This document shows positions 17,538 through 25,313 of a DNA stretch of 64,000 nucleotides, one piece after another. The DNA lies in the NCBI GenBank assembly GCA_050908895.1, contig CP171222.1, positions 496,001-560,000 on the forward strand, given 5' to 3'. How positions within the stretch are numbered: position 1 is the first letter of the stretch; every line of letters starts with the position of its first letter. The position numbers were made by a program, and so were the translations under genes. This stretch comes from S5-A14a sp050908895. GTDB taxonomy: Bacteria; Bacillota; Clostridia; Peptostreptococcales; Anaerovoracaceae. The notes below the pieces were generated by a model. The model saw only the letters and a list, made by a program, of their open reading frames with translations, was not told the origin of the DNA and did no database searches.

Positions 17538-18137
17538 CTATTTTCCGGAATCAGTATCTGCTAATTTGCAAATGTTTTGCCTCAGCTCAGGGAATAGATG
17601 TCGTGGCATTTTTAGACTTAAGTAATATGAAAAAAATCCCATCGAAATTCCTGTTACGAGCCCGGCAAACAGTAAAATTGGGAAGTAGTAAAATATTTTG
17701 TTGTTAGATACCAGCTGAGCAGCTAAGGCAATCTGTCCTAAATTATGAAATACTCCTCCTCCCATGGATACTCCAACAATACTGAATTTATCGGTTTTTT
17801 TCAAAAACACCATAGCAATAAAACTGATGGTAGCTCCTGCCATAGAGTAAATTATACCAAAGGTTCCTGAGAACAAAAGACCTGCCATAAATATGCGGAT
17901 CACGTTAATTGACATTGCATATTTCAAGTTAAGTCCATAAAGTGCGATGATGATTACAATATTCGCAAGACCTAGCTTTATTCCCGGAATGCCAAGACTA
18001 ATGGGCATTAGGAATTCTATATACGTGAAAATTAAAGCTAGGCATGAAAGCATTGCAGCCAAGGTGAGTTTAGCAGTATTTAGTCTTCTTGCCTGCATAT
18101 TATACCTTTGGCTTTTTCTGTTAATTGGAGATAACAT
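17538..18137 (-). CDS. Gx transporter family membrane protein (HepT component-I-like)
   Basis: A 199-residue integral membrane protein with about five to six hydrophobic segments and the glycine-rich pattern of the Gx transporter family, also annotated as heptaprenyl diphosphate synthase component I. Its fold resembles the substrate-binding S component of ECF-type transporters. It overlaps the end of the upstream NusG-II gene by 17 bases and follows AAAGGAGGTG; I start at the ATG at 18137. The set Gx transporter, NusG-II protein and ApbE flavinyltransferase recurs in Firmicutes, where it is linked to flavin-based extracytosolic redox modules such as Rnf or extracellular electron transfer. Substrate (isoprenoid, flavin or quinone-like) is unproven. 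Confidence 0.8.
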   Translation of the reverse strand: MLSPINRKSQRYNMQARRLNTAKLTLAAMLSCLALIFTYIEFLMPISLGIPGIKLGLANIVIIIALYGLNLKYAMSINVIRIFMAGLLFSGTFGIIYSMAGATISFIAMVFLKKTDKFSIVGVSMGGGVFHNLGQIALAAQLVSNNKIFYYFPILLFAGLVTGISMGFFSYYLSLKMPRHLFPELRQNICKLADTDSGK

Positions 18138-18528
18138 CCAATGTTTCACCTCCTTTTCCCTTAATTTCAACTACGATCTTGTTAGGTAAACAAATAATGG
18201 CTTGAGAGGTACGATTGATAGAACCTTGATGAACGCAGTTTTGATTTAAACAATCGGAAAAAGTCATTGAAACTTTGCCGTTCTTTATGGTAACATTATT
18301 CCTGTGACCGTTGTAATTGACTTCAATGGTCTGATTCTTATCAAGGTCATAGGTTCCATATATTTGTCCACCTGCTTTAATCACTACCTGATTGCCTGTA
18401 TGGTCGTCACTGGTGACCAGAAACGTAGTTGCAAGCCCTATGATTACTAAGAATATGAACAAGGCTATGTCAGCCTTTTTGATAATGGAGGTATTTGTGA
18501 AAAAGTTTTTAATTATTTTAATGCTCAT
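18121..18528 (-). CDS. NusG domain II-containing membrane-anchored protein
   Basis: A 135-residue protein with one N-terminal membrane anchor (about residues 17-36, after a KK pair) and an extracytoplasmic NusG-II domain. Typical features are GGQIYGTYDL, the cysteine pair in CLNQNCVHQG and the later CLPNKIVVEI. The family is of unknown biochemical function and usually sits beside Gx transporter and ApbE genes. The start is uncertain: the ATG at 18528 has no ribosome site, but a minus-strand promoter-like sequence at 18539-18567 would begin transcription only a few bases before it, which suits a leaderless message. The 5' end overlaps the divergent apbE gene by about 32 bases. Confidence 0.75.
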   Translation of the reverse strand: MSIKIIKNFFTNTSIIKKADIALFIFLVIIGLATTFLVTSDDHTGNQVVIKAGGQIYGTYDLDKNQTIEVNYNGHRNNVTIKNGKVSMTFSDCLNQNCVHQGSINRTSQAIICLPNKIVVEIKGKGGETLDVISN

Positions 18529-19549
18529 AACGTGTGTAATTATATCACATACAGCCTGTGGGGTAAACAAGGATGGAGGAAGCAATGGTACGACAAAAGA
18601 TCCTGTTTCCAAAGAGGGATTCTTCTTTGATACCATATGCACTATCAGTATTTACGATATGGATGATATGAGTCAAGCAAAAGCGGAGAAACTGCTGGAA
18701 GATGCTTATAAAGAAGCGGAGAGATATGAGAAAATATTCTCAAGGCAAATAGAGGGCTCGGATTTGTGGACTCTCAATAATAAAGGATTCATAGAGATGT
18801 CTGCGGAGGCTATTAAGCCTTTAGAGGCGGGTATTAAGTATGGTGATTTATCTCACGGAGCTTTTGATATAACTATGGGATCAGTATTGGATTTATGGGA
18901 TTTTCATAAGGATAGCGGGACAGGAAATTTACCCGATGAAAGTGAACTCAAAAAACGTCTGGAGACGGTCGGATATAAAGATGTTAGCATTGAAAAAAAC
19001 AAGGACGGAAGCGGTAAAATTACTATAGCTAAACCAGGTCAAATTATAGACCTGGGCGGTGTAGCTAAAGGATATATATGTGATGAAATATCAGGTTTTC
19101 TTAAGAAACATGGTGTTAAATCAGCGATAGTAAATCTGGGGGGAAATATTACAGTGATTGGTAAGAAGCCCAACGGAGAAGCGTTTAAAGTCGGAATTGA
19201 AAAGCCTTATTCCGATAGAAAAGATATCATAGGTGCTGTGGATATGAATAATCAGACTATAGTAACTTCAGGAATATATGAAAGATATGTAGAGGTTGAT
19301 GGAAAAAAGTATCATCATATTTTAGATCCGAAGACCGGGTGGCCAATTGATACAGATGTCGTTAGCGTTACTGTAGTCTCAAAATTCGGGAATTCTATGG
19401 AATGTGATGCGATGTCAACAACCTTGTTACTCTTAGGATCAGAAAAGGGTATGAAACTCGTTGAAAAAAATAAGGATATGGAAGCACTATTTCAGTTAAA
19501 AAATGGAGATATGATAAATACTTCAGGCTTTAAGTATGAGAAAAGGTAG
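18497..19549 (+). CDS. apbE: FAD:protein FMN transferase (ApbE), lipoprotein
   Basis: A 350-residue flavinyltransferase that moves FMN from FAD onto threonines of extracytoplasmic redox proteins such as RnfG, RnfD or FMN-binding lipoproteins. The N-terminus is a lipoprotein signal with lipobox cysteine at residue 21 (ISHTAC). Family motifs include DLGGVAKGY, the NLGGN turn and, near the C-terminus, SMECDAMSTTLLLLG, which corresponds to the metal- and flavin-site region. The GTG start follows GGAGG by five bases; the longer upstream frame has no signal peptide and no ribosome site. Its likely acceptor protein is not in this window. It is divergent from the NusG-II gene with overlapping 5' ends. 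Confidence 0.93.
   Translation: MKKFLIILMLITCVIISHTACGVNKDGGSNGTTKDPVSKEGFFFDTICTISIYDMDDMSQAKAEKLLEDAYKEAERYEKIFSRQIEGSDLWTLNNKGFIEMSAEAIKPLEAGIKYGDLSHGAFDITMGSVLDLWDFHKDSGTGNLPDESELKKRLETVGYKDVSIEKNKDGSGKITIAKPGQIIDLGGVAKGYICDEISGFLKKHGVKSAIVNLGGNITVIGKKPNGEAFKVGIEKPYSDRKDIIGAVDMNNQTIVTSGIYERYVEVDGKKYHHILDPKTGWPIDTDVVSVTVVSKFGNSMECDAMSTTLLLLGSEKGMKLVEKNKDMEALFQLKNGDMINTSGFKYEKR
18539..18567 (-). promoter_or_regulatory. candidate minus-strand promoter for the NusG-II/Gx genes, inside apbE
   Basis: On the minus strand TTTACC (18567-18562), 17 bases, TATAAT (18544-18539). Initiation would fall near 18532, about four bases before the ATG at 18528, giving a nearly leaderless message. The element lies within the signal-peptide codons of apbE. 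Confidence 0.35.
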
Positions 19550-19609
19550 AAATAATTGACAGAAAGTGATAAAATAAAGGGTAGATTTTAAAACAATGGA
19601 GGAAATATA

Positions 19610-20581
19610 ATGGATTTGATCAAAGACATCACAGAGAAATTAAGAGGAAAGAATGCTAGGATCGTATTCCCTGAAGGCGAAGATAAGAGAATTCTTGGCG
19701 CATGTGCAAGACTTGCTGAAGAGGGAGTTATAACTCCGGTTGTTCTAGGAAAAAAAGAAGAAGTAGAAGCAACAGCTAAAGAAATCGGTGTTGACCTTTC
19801 CAAGCTGGAGTTTGAAGATATTGAGAATTCAGATAAGTTTACTCAGCTTGTGAATGCTTTCGTGGAAAGAAGAAAAGGCAAGGTAACAGTTGAAGAAGCT
19901 TATGAAATTGTTAAAAGTCCAAATTACTTTGGTACTATGATGGTTTACAAAGGATTTGCAGATGGACTTGTGTCCGGAGCTGTAGGGACAACAGCTGATA
20001 CAGTAAGACCAGCCCTTCAGATTATCAAGACAGTACCTGGAATGACAAGAACAAGCGGTGCTTTCTTTATGTTAAGAGGGGATGAGATGTATCTGATGGC
20101 TGACTGTGCTATAAACATTGATCCTAACGCTGATGATTTAGCAGAAATTGCTGTTGCGTCAGATAAGACTGCAAGACAGTTTGGCCTTGACCCTAAGATT
20201 GCGATGCTTTCTTTCTCAACTAAGGGAAGCGCAAAGCACGAATTAGTTGACAAGGTAACTGAGGCAACTAAGAAAGCTCTAGAATTAAATCCAGAATTAA
20301 ACTTAGATGGAGAGCTTCAGTTTGATGCAGCTTTCGTTCCGAGTGTAGGAGAGAAGAAAGCTCCAGGTTCAAAGGTTGCAGGACATGCTAATGTATTTGT
20401 ATTCCCATCTCTTGAAGCAGGAAATATCGGATATAAGATTGGACAGAGATTTGGTGGCTTTGAGGCAATTGGACCAGTTCTTCAGGGGCTTAACAGTCCT
20501 GTGAACGACTTGTCTAGAGGATGCAACGAAGATGAGGTTGTATCTTTAGCTAAGGTTACAGCAGCTCAAGCTAAGCTATAA
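19610..20581 (+). CDS. pta: phosphate acetyltransferase
   Basis: A 323-residue Pta of the short form without the N-terminal DRTGG/AAA extension. It interconverts acetyl-CoA and acetyl phosphate, the first step of ATP-yielding acetate formation. Typical sequences include the N-terminal RIVFPEGEDKRI, the GLVSGAVGTTADTVRPALQI segment, and the C-terminal NVFVFPSLEAGNIGYK block followed by GPVLQGLNSPVNDLSRG. Length matches the usual 325-335. GGAGGAAATATA precedes the ATG. No acetate kinase gene follows, unlike the common pta-ackA pair; a strong terminator ends the unit right after pta. Confidence 0.96.
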   Translation: MDLIKDITEKLRGKNARIVFPEGEDKRILGACARLAEEGVITPVVLGKKEEVEATAKEIGVDLSKLEFEDIENSDKFTQLVNAFVERRKGKVTVEEAYEIVKSPNYFGTMMVYKGFADGLVSGAVGTTADTVRPALQIIKTVPGMTRTSGAFFMLRGDEMYLMADCAINIDPNADDLAEIAVASDKTARQFGLDPKIAMLSFSTKGSAKHELVDKVTEATKKALELNPELNLDGELQFDAAFVPSVGEKKAPGSKVAGHANVFVFPSLEAGNIGYKIGQRFGGFEAIGPVLQGLNSPVNDLSRGCNEDEVVSLAKVTAAQAKL

Positions 20582-20622
20582 TCAAGGAAAATAAAGCGGC
20601 TGTCAATTTATATAATGTGTAG

Positions 20623-20669
20623 AAATCCTATTTACTTTCAATTTGTCGGAAAGTCAAATAGGATTTTTT
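20623..20669 (+). terminator. intrinsic terminator after pta
   Basis: A 17-base stem (20623-20639 with 20649-20666, one bulge) with a nine-base loop followed by a T-run. It insulates the pilus promoter downstream from pta transcription. Confidence 0.88.
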
Positions 20670-20745
20670 ATATTTAAAGATAAAAATGAATAAACTCATG
20701 AAGATGAATATATTTATTTTATTTATTTATATTTTTAGAATTATA

Positions 20746-20776
20746 TTGACAGGGGGGGGGGTAGTGGTAGTATACT
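20746..20776 (+). promoter_or_regulatory. poly-G, probably phase-variable, promoter of the pilus operon
   Basis: A perfect -35 TTGACA (20746-20751) and a -10 TATACT (20771-20776) are separated by 19 bases, of which the first ten (20752-20761) are an uninterrupted run of G. Slipped-strand mispairing would change the tract length and so the spacer. Eight Gs would give the optimal 17; the ten present give 19, predicted to be weak. The same design controls porA in Neisseria meningitidis. The AT-rich stretch just upstream (about 20710-20737) may act as an UP element. The operon ATG lies about 53 bases downstream of the predicted start point. Confidence 0.8.
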
Positions 20777-20836
20777 ACTAAACATTATGTACAGGTGATT
20801 TTAAAATTTGAAAATTTATGCAATAAAGGGAGATTA

Positions 20837-23800
20837 ATGAGTAGGTTTAATTTAAAAAGAAAAAGGGGAAGATGTATCTTTGCTATAACTATTGGGATGC
20901 TGGTGATGTGGAATTTTATCAGTTTTTTTTATGGACATAACTATAAGATTATAGCTGCAGACACCATAAACCAAAGTTTAAAGGGAACCATCTATCACGA
21001 CAACGAGTATAAAACTGTGGATGGAGCTGATGATACTAAAATAGTTGTTAGCGGTGAATTGCCTCAAGGTTCAAAAGTAAAGGCGTATAAGGTAAATTTA
21101 AAAATAGGAGGAGTGAAGCCGGCTTTTGCATATGATATCACAATCTTTGATAATGAGGGTAAAGAGATTCAGCCACAAAAAGGTGATGTATCAGTTAAAA
21201 TAACCAACAAAAAATTGGAATTTATTAAAGACGCAAAAATTTACCACATTGAAAATAAAAGTGCGGAACCCGAGCTAATTTCCACGGTGGAGAACGATAA
21301 TAGTGGCACTATATCATTTTCTGCAAAGAAATTTTCTATCTACGCGGTAGAAGATGCAGAAAACCTCCACTACAACACTTTTATGTTTTACGATGAAACC
21401 GGTAAAGAACTTGAGGATAGAAGAGTAAAGCTTACCACCGGTGAAATTCTTAAGGAACCGGGTGCTCCTCAAAAAAATAACGCAATTTTCGATGGATGGT
21501 ATACCATGCCAGGAGGTGCCGGTGAGAAGTATGAAAATTGGATAAGGCAGCCGGCTCTATATGAGGATAAAGATATAAAATTATATGCAAATTATAGGTA
21601 TGTTTATAATGTTTATTATCAGGCAGAAGCCAGAGAAGGCACGGAAGATAATCCGGTAATGACATTTTTTTATCAGAGCTATAGCGTCAAAGGCAACAGA
21701 CTTTTAAATTATAGTGATATTCCTTTCCAAACAGAAGAGGGAAAGGCAGTTGTAGGTTGGTCCAAAGACGTAGATGGGAAACAGGCAGTTGAGCAATATT
21801 CACAAGTTAATGAAGATATGACATTATATCCTATAATAAAGGACGCCTATTGGATTACGTTTGATTCTGAGAAAGGAAGTTTTATAGATCCGGTATATGT
21901 TTTAAAAGGAGAAAAATCAAAATCTCCTAAAGCACCTATCAGACCCGGATATAAGTTTGTTGGGTGGTATGAAGACAAGGCATTGAGCAAGACATATAGT
22001 TTTGACCAAATTGTAAACAAGAACACTATCTTACATGCCAAATGGGAAAAAATACCAATTAATTATACTGTAATATATTGGCAGCAAAATTCAAGTGATA
22101 AGGTAAACCTAGATGATAAAGATAAAACATATTCATATTTTGATTCTGAAACTAGAACAGGATATGATGGTGAAATAAAAGAAGTAACTCAAAATGATAA
22201 GTCCAAGTCATACAAAGGATTTCACTACAATGGCAAAAAACAAGGAAATGTAACTGTGAAAGCTGATGGCTCTGCAGTTTTAAACGTGTATTATGACAGA
22301 GATGTGATGACCATTAATTTTTATAAACAGAAAAACAATTATTATTCTCAATACGAATTAAATCAGACGTTAAAAGGTCTCTATGGGTCATCGTTTTTAG
22401 ACAATAACATTAAATGGCCGGAAACTAATCAAGGATATAGATGGGAATACACTGATAATGCCAAGACCTTTGGAGTATCATTTTTAGACTCCTTTATTTT
22501 TCCCAACGATTCAACGAATTCCAGAAAGAATGTGCTGGACATCTACGAGAAGAGATTGGAATCGAATGGATGGTCAATGGTGCGATTTTATAAAGAAAAT
22601 GTAGATGGTAGCTGGAATGATTTACCATCAAACCTTTATTATACAACAGCAAATTCTTTCACAGCGACAGAGAAATATCAAGGGTATAGTTTAAAACACA
22701 AAAAATTAAGTCACAAGGTTTATGAGAGGATATATAGTATATATGGAAGTTCATATGCTTCATATTATAAGGGAGAATATATTGATAAATATATGGGCGA
22801 TGTGAAACTTAATGACAGGATTCCAATTAACCAATATAATTCACCCAACCCAACATATAATTATGAGGGAATGTCAGAAAATGGGAATTATTTATATTCC
22901 TATCCAAGCGATTTGGGGCTTTACTTCTACAGGAAGTCATACAATTTTAGATATCTTTATGCTAGAAATAAAGCTGAGATAAATGGCTATAATAAGTCAA
23001 TGAAGTATGAGGAAAGAATCACAAGTGAATTGGAAAAATCAGAACCTACTAGACCTATAGACAGCAACGGGAATAACTTGTTCCCGGACTATTACAAGTA
23101 CAGAGGCTGGTTCAAAGACCCTAATGGACAAGAAAAATACAATTTTAATTCAGGGCAGAAAATAAAAGATCATGACGAGGTTGTCTATGCATTCTGGTCA
23201 CCGGATACAGTAAAAGTTACATTTGATCCTAGAAACGGTGAAAATATTACTGAAAAAATTTTTAATGCCGGAGATTTTGTTCCAAAACCTGATAATCCTC
23301 AAAAGGCAAATTATGACTTTGCAGGATGGACTTTAGAGGATGGTACCCCATTTAACTTCAGCAAGCATATAACTGAAGATACGAAACTGGTAGCAAGGTG
23401 GATATCAAAAGTAGGCTATAGAACTACCTATGATCCTAATACTAGGTATTCCGAAGTACCAGGAGCTGAGGGAAAACCACATCAAGGTCCTAAACTGTAT
23501 GTACCTGGGGCACCGGCAAGAGTCGTAAGTATAGGTGATGATTGGGGATGGAGCGCTCCTGATAAAGCAGTGTTTTATAGTTGGAATACAAAGCCCGATG
23601 GAACCGGCAAGAAATACTACCCTGGCCAACAAATTACTCTGGATAACGAGAACTTAACCCTTTACGCAATATGGACCAAACAGAATTTGGCACCTATTCA
23701 CTATGATTTAAACTATATAAACCCTAAAACGGGAGCTAAGCCTAAAGTTATTACCACATATCATGAGAATAACAGAGATACTTTGCTAGGGGAAAAAGGT

Positions 23801-24514
23801 GTGACAGAACAATTAAAAAGACCGGGATATAGATTTCTCGGTTGGAGCAAGGAATCAAAGTCACCAAAGGAGAAGATGTTACCTGATGAATGGAATAAGT
23901 TATCAAACGATGAAAAAATTCGTAAAGAGTCAGAATGGGACAATAGTCTATGGCAAAATGGAAAGACTGTAAGGGTAAATACCGAGGGTATAGATGTGAA
24001 TGGTGATAAGGTGAACACACTATATGCCCACTGGAGCCCGGTTACCAATATAAAGATTATCACCGAAATTGAAGGTAATATGGCAGATTCATCTAAAGAA
24101 TATGAATATCAATATGATGCGAAACGTCTAAATTTAGGAGTTGATGGCAAATTATCCATTAAACCGTCCGTATCGGGAATTGCATCTCCGGAAGATTTAA
24201 AAAACTTGAGACTAGGGACAAAAGTTTCCATTACAGGAAATAACTATTCCGATGAAGGATACAAGTTGCTGTCAATAAATGGAGTAGATGAAGATGGCAA
24301 ACCCGTTGGTATAGTTGAAAATGATAAAAACAAATGGAGTATAGATGATGTAGGAGGAGTGGAAAACATAACAGTCACTTATAAATATCGAAAAAACATA
24401 GATACTCCTACAGGTTTAAAACAAGACAATATACCTTTTGTTGTCGGTATAACAGTTAGTCTATTCATGGCATACATATTCTTAAAAGGGAGGAATAGAC
24501 ATGACGGATTCTGA
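20837..24514 (+). CDS. large InlB-repeat surface adhesin, probable pilus tip protein
   Basis: A 1225-residue wall-anchored protein. It begins with a basic stretch and hydrophobic signal (to about residue 40, IIAAD), then an N-terminal domain (about 45-175), then at least five InlB-type B repeats, recognisable by the GWY or GW(T/S) core after a proline (for example PGYKFVGWYED and PGYRFLGWS). A long Tyr-rich segment (about 490-780) separates the repeat groups. The C-terminus is a sorting signal: DTPTGL, hydrophobic stretch, basic tail. B repeats form Ig-like rods in Listeria and clostridial adhesins. I start at the ATG at 20837, preceded by AAAGGGAGATTA. It is first in a five-gene operon with pilin and sortase. 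Tip position is inferred from size, order and analogy with FCT-type pili. Confidence 0.82.
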   Translation: MSRFNLKRKRGRCIFAITIGMLVMWNFISFFYGHNYKIIAADTINQSLKGTIYHDNEYKTVDGADDTKIVVSGELPQGSKVKAYKVNLKIGGVKPAFAYDITIFDNEGKEIQPQKGDVSVKITNKKLEFIKDAKIYHIENKSAEPELISTVENDNSGTISFSAKKFSIYAVEDAENLHYNTFMFYDETGKELEDRRVKLTTGEILKEPGAPQKNNAIFDGWYTMPGGAGEKYENWIRQPALYEDKDIKLYANYRYVYNVYYQAEAREGTEDNPVMTFFYQSYSVKGNRLLNYSDIPFQTEEGKAVVGWSKDVDGKQAVEQYSQVNEDMTLYPIIKDAYWITFDSEKGSFIDPVYVLKGEKSKSPKAPIRPGYKFVGWYEDKALSKTYSFDQIVNKNTILHAKWEKIPINYTVIYWQQNSSDKVNLDDKDKTYSYFDSETRTGYDGEIKEVTQNDKSKSYKGFHYNGKKQGNVTVKADGSAVLNVYYDRDVMTINFYKQKNNYYSQYELNQTLKGLYGSSFLDNNIKWPETNQGYRWEYTDNAKTFGVSFLDSFIFPNDSTNSRKNVLDIYEKRLESNGWSMVRFYKENVDGSWNDLPSNLYYTTANSFTATEKYQGYSLKHKKLSHKVYERIYSIYGSSYASYYKGEYIDKYMGDVKLNDRIPINQYNSPNPTYNYEGMSENGNYLYSYPSDLGLYFYRKSYNFRYLYARNKAEINGYNKSMKYEERITSELEKSEPTRPIDSNGNNLFPDYYKYRGWFKDPNGQEKYNFNSGQKIKDHDEVVYAFWSPDTVKVTFDPRNGENITEKIFNAGDFVPKPDNPQKANYDFAGWTLEDGTPFNFSKHITEDTKLVARWISKVGYRTTYDPNTRYSEVPGAEGKPHQGPKLYVPGAPARVVSIGDDWGWSAPDKAVFYSWNTKPDGTGKKYYPGQQITLDNENLTLYAIWTKQNLAPIHYDLNYINPKTGAKPKVITTYHENNRDTLLGEKGVTEQLKRPGYRFLGWSKESKSPKEKMLPDEWNKLSNDEKIRKESEWDNSLWQNGKTVRVNTEGIDVNGDKVNTLYAHWSPVTNIKIITEIEGNMADSSKEYEYQYDAKRLNLGVDGKLSIKPSVSGIASPEDLKNLRLGTKVSITGNNYSDEGYKLLSINGVDEDGKPVGIVENDKNKWSIDDVGGVENITVTYKYRKNIDTPTGLKQDNIPFVVGITVSLFMAYIFLKGRNRHDGF

Positions 24515-24746
24515 GAAAAAAATAATCGAATTTCTCGAGAAATTAAAATTCAAGAAAAAATTTCTAGGAGTGGATCCAAGAGATGTTTGGACGAATATTG
24601 ATAAACTTAACTCTTTGTATGGTGCAGCGATTAACGAAATTGAAACTAAATCGCAAATAATAATTGAGGAGAAAGAAAAGAGAATTGTGCAACTTGAAAA
24701 ATATATAGAGAAATATTTAATCCAAGAAGGACGTGGATTGAAATGA
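24501..24746 (+). CDS. small coiled-coil protein of the pilus operon, function unknown
   Basis: An 81-residue cytoplasmic protein, strongly charged, with a predicted coiled coil from about residue 40 to 75. The N-terminal half, with KKFLGVDPRDVW followed by a helix, resembles small DivIVA-like proteins. I believe similar small proteins recur beside signal-peptidase-like and class B sortase genes in clostridial pilus loci, from memory and unverified. It overlaps the adhesin stop by 14 bases and is followed by an ATGA-type overlap with the next gene, so it belongs to the operon. GGGAGGAATAGAC precedes its ATG. A DivIVA-like role in placing the pilus assembly site is a guess. Confidence 0.7.
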   Translation: MTDSEKKIIEFLEKLKFKKKFLGVDPRDVWTNIDKLNSLYGAAINEIETKSQIIIEEKEKRIVQLEKYIEKYLIQEGRGLK

Positions 24747-25297
24747 TGGAAGAATCTGTGATAAAAATAGCAGATACTGTAATTAAAAACAGAAGGCGGA
24801 GATTAAAAAATCAAGAAGATATATTTCATTTTATTAAGAAAATAATACTGCTTATAATATGTATATATATACTTTTTCAAGGTATTTTCGGCATTATTCC
24901 AATGAAAGACATGACTATGAGTCCTAGAATTAGCCCGGGAGACCTAGTGCTGTTTTACCGACTTAACCATAACTATGGAAATCAAGATGTGGTAGTTATA
25001 GAGATAGATGGAGAGATGCATTTAGGACGAATCGTAGCTAAGCCGGGAGATAAAGTAGAAATTACAGATAAAGGCGAAATAATCATAAATGATAGTTTGG
25101 TTGTTGAAAATGATATATTCTATCAAACAAAACCTTACGATAGCAAAGTAAAATATCCTGTAAATTTAATAGATGATGAATTCTTTGTTTTGGGAGACTT
25201 TAGGGAAGGTGCCAAGGATAGCAGAGTATATGGAGCTGTAAAAGCCAAAGATTTAAAAGGACAAGTAATGACTGTATTGAGAAAGTCTAGTTTATAA
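24743..25297 (+). CDS. SipA-like, signal-peptidase-I-fold protein with degenerate active site
   Basis: A 184-residue membrane protein with a cytoplasmic N-terminal tail, one membrane segment (about 34-52) and a signal peptidase I fold. The normal SMxP box is MTMSPRISPGD here, so the nucleophile position is Thr58 instead of serine. The conserved KR..G.PGD box reads GRIVAKPGD, so the general-base lysine is Gly95. Late conserved residues are retained (FVLGDFREGAKDSR). S. pyogenes SipA, required for polymerising the Spy0128 pilus, has the same two positions altered, so this is probably a pilus-assembly chaperone and not an active peptidase. Thr could in principle act as nucleophile, but the lysine is also missing. 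The gene overlaps the previous stop (ATGA). Confidence 0.8.
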   Translation: MMEESVIKIADTVIKNRRRRLKNQEDIFHFIKKIILLIICIYILFQGIFGIIPMKDMTMSPRISPGDLVLFYRLNHNYGNQDVVVIEIDGEMHLGRIVAKPGDKVEITDKGEIIINDSLVVENDIFYQTKPYDSKVKYPVNLIDDEFFVLGDFREGAKDSRVYGAVKAKDLKGQVMTVLRKSSL

Positions 25298-25313
25298 AAT
25301 AATGGGAGGAAAA

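Noticed and set aside
20671..20745. TATTTATTT repeats upstream of the pilus promoter considered as an origin or attachment site
   Set aside because: Simple AT-rich repeats before a strong -35 fit an UP-like element better. No integrase or replication gene is present.
24743..25297. Annotation as an active signal peptidase I
   Set aside because: Both the serine and lysine positions are substituted, and context matches SipA-type pilus chaperones.
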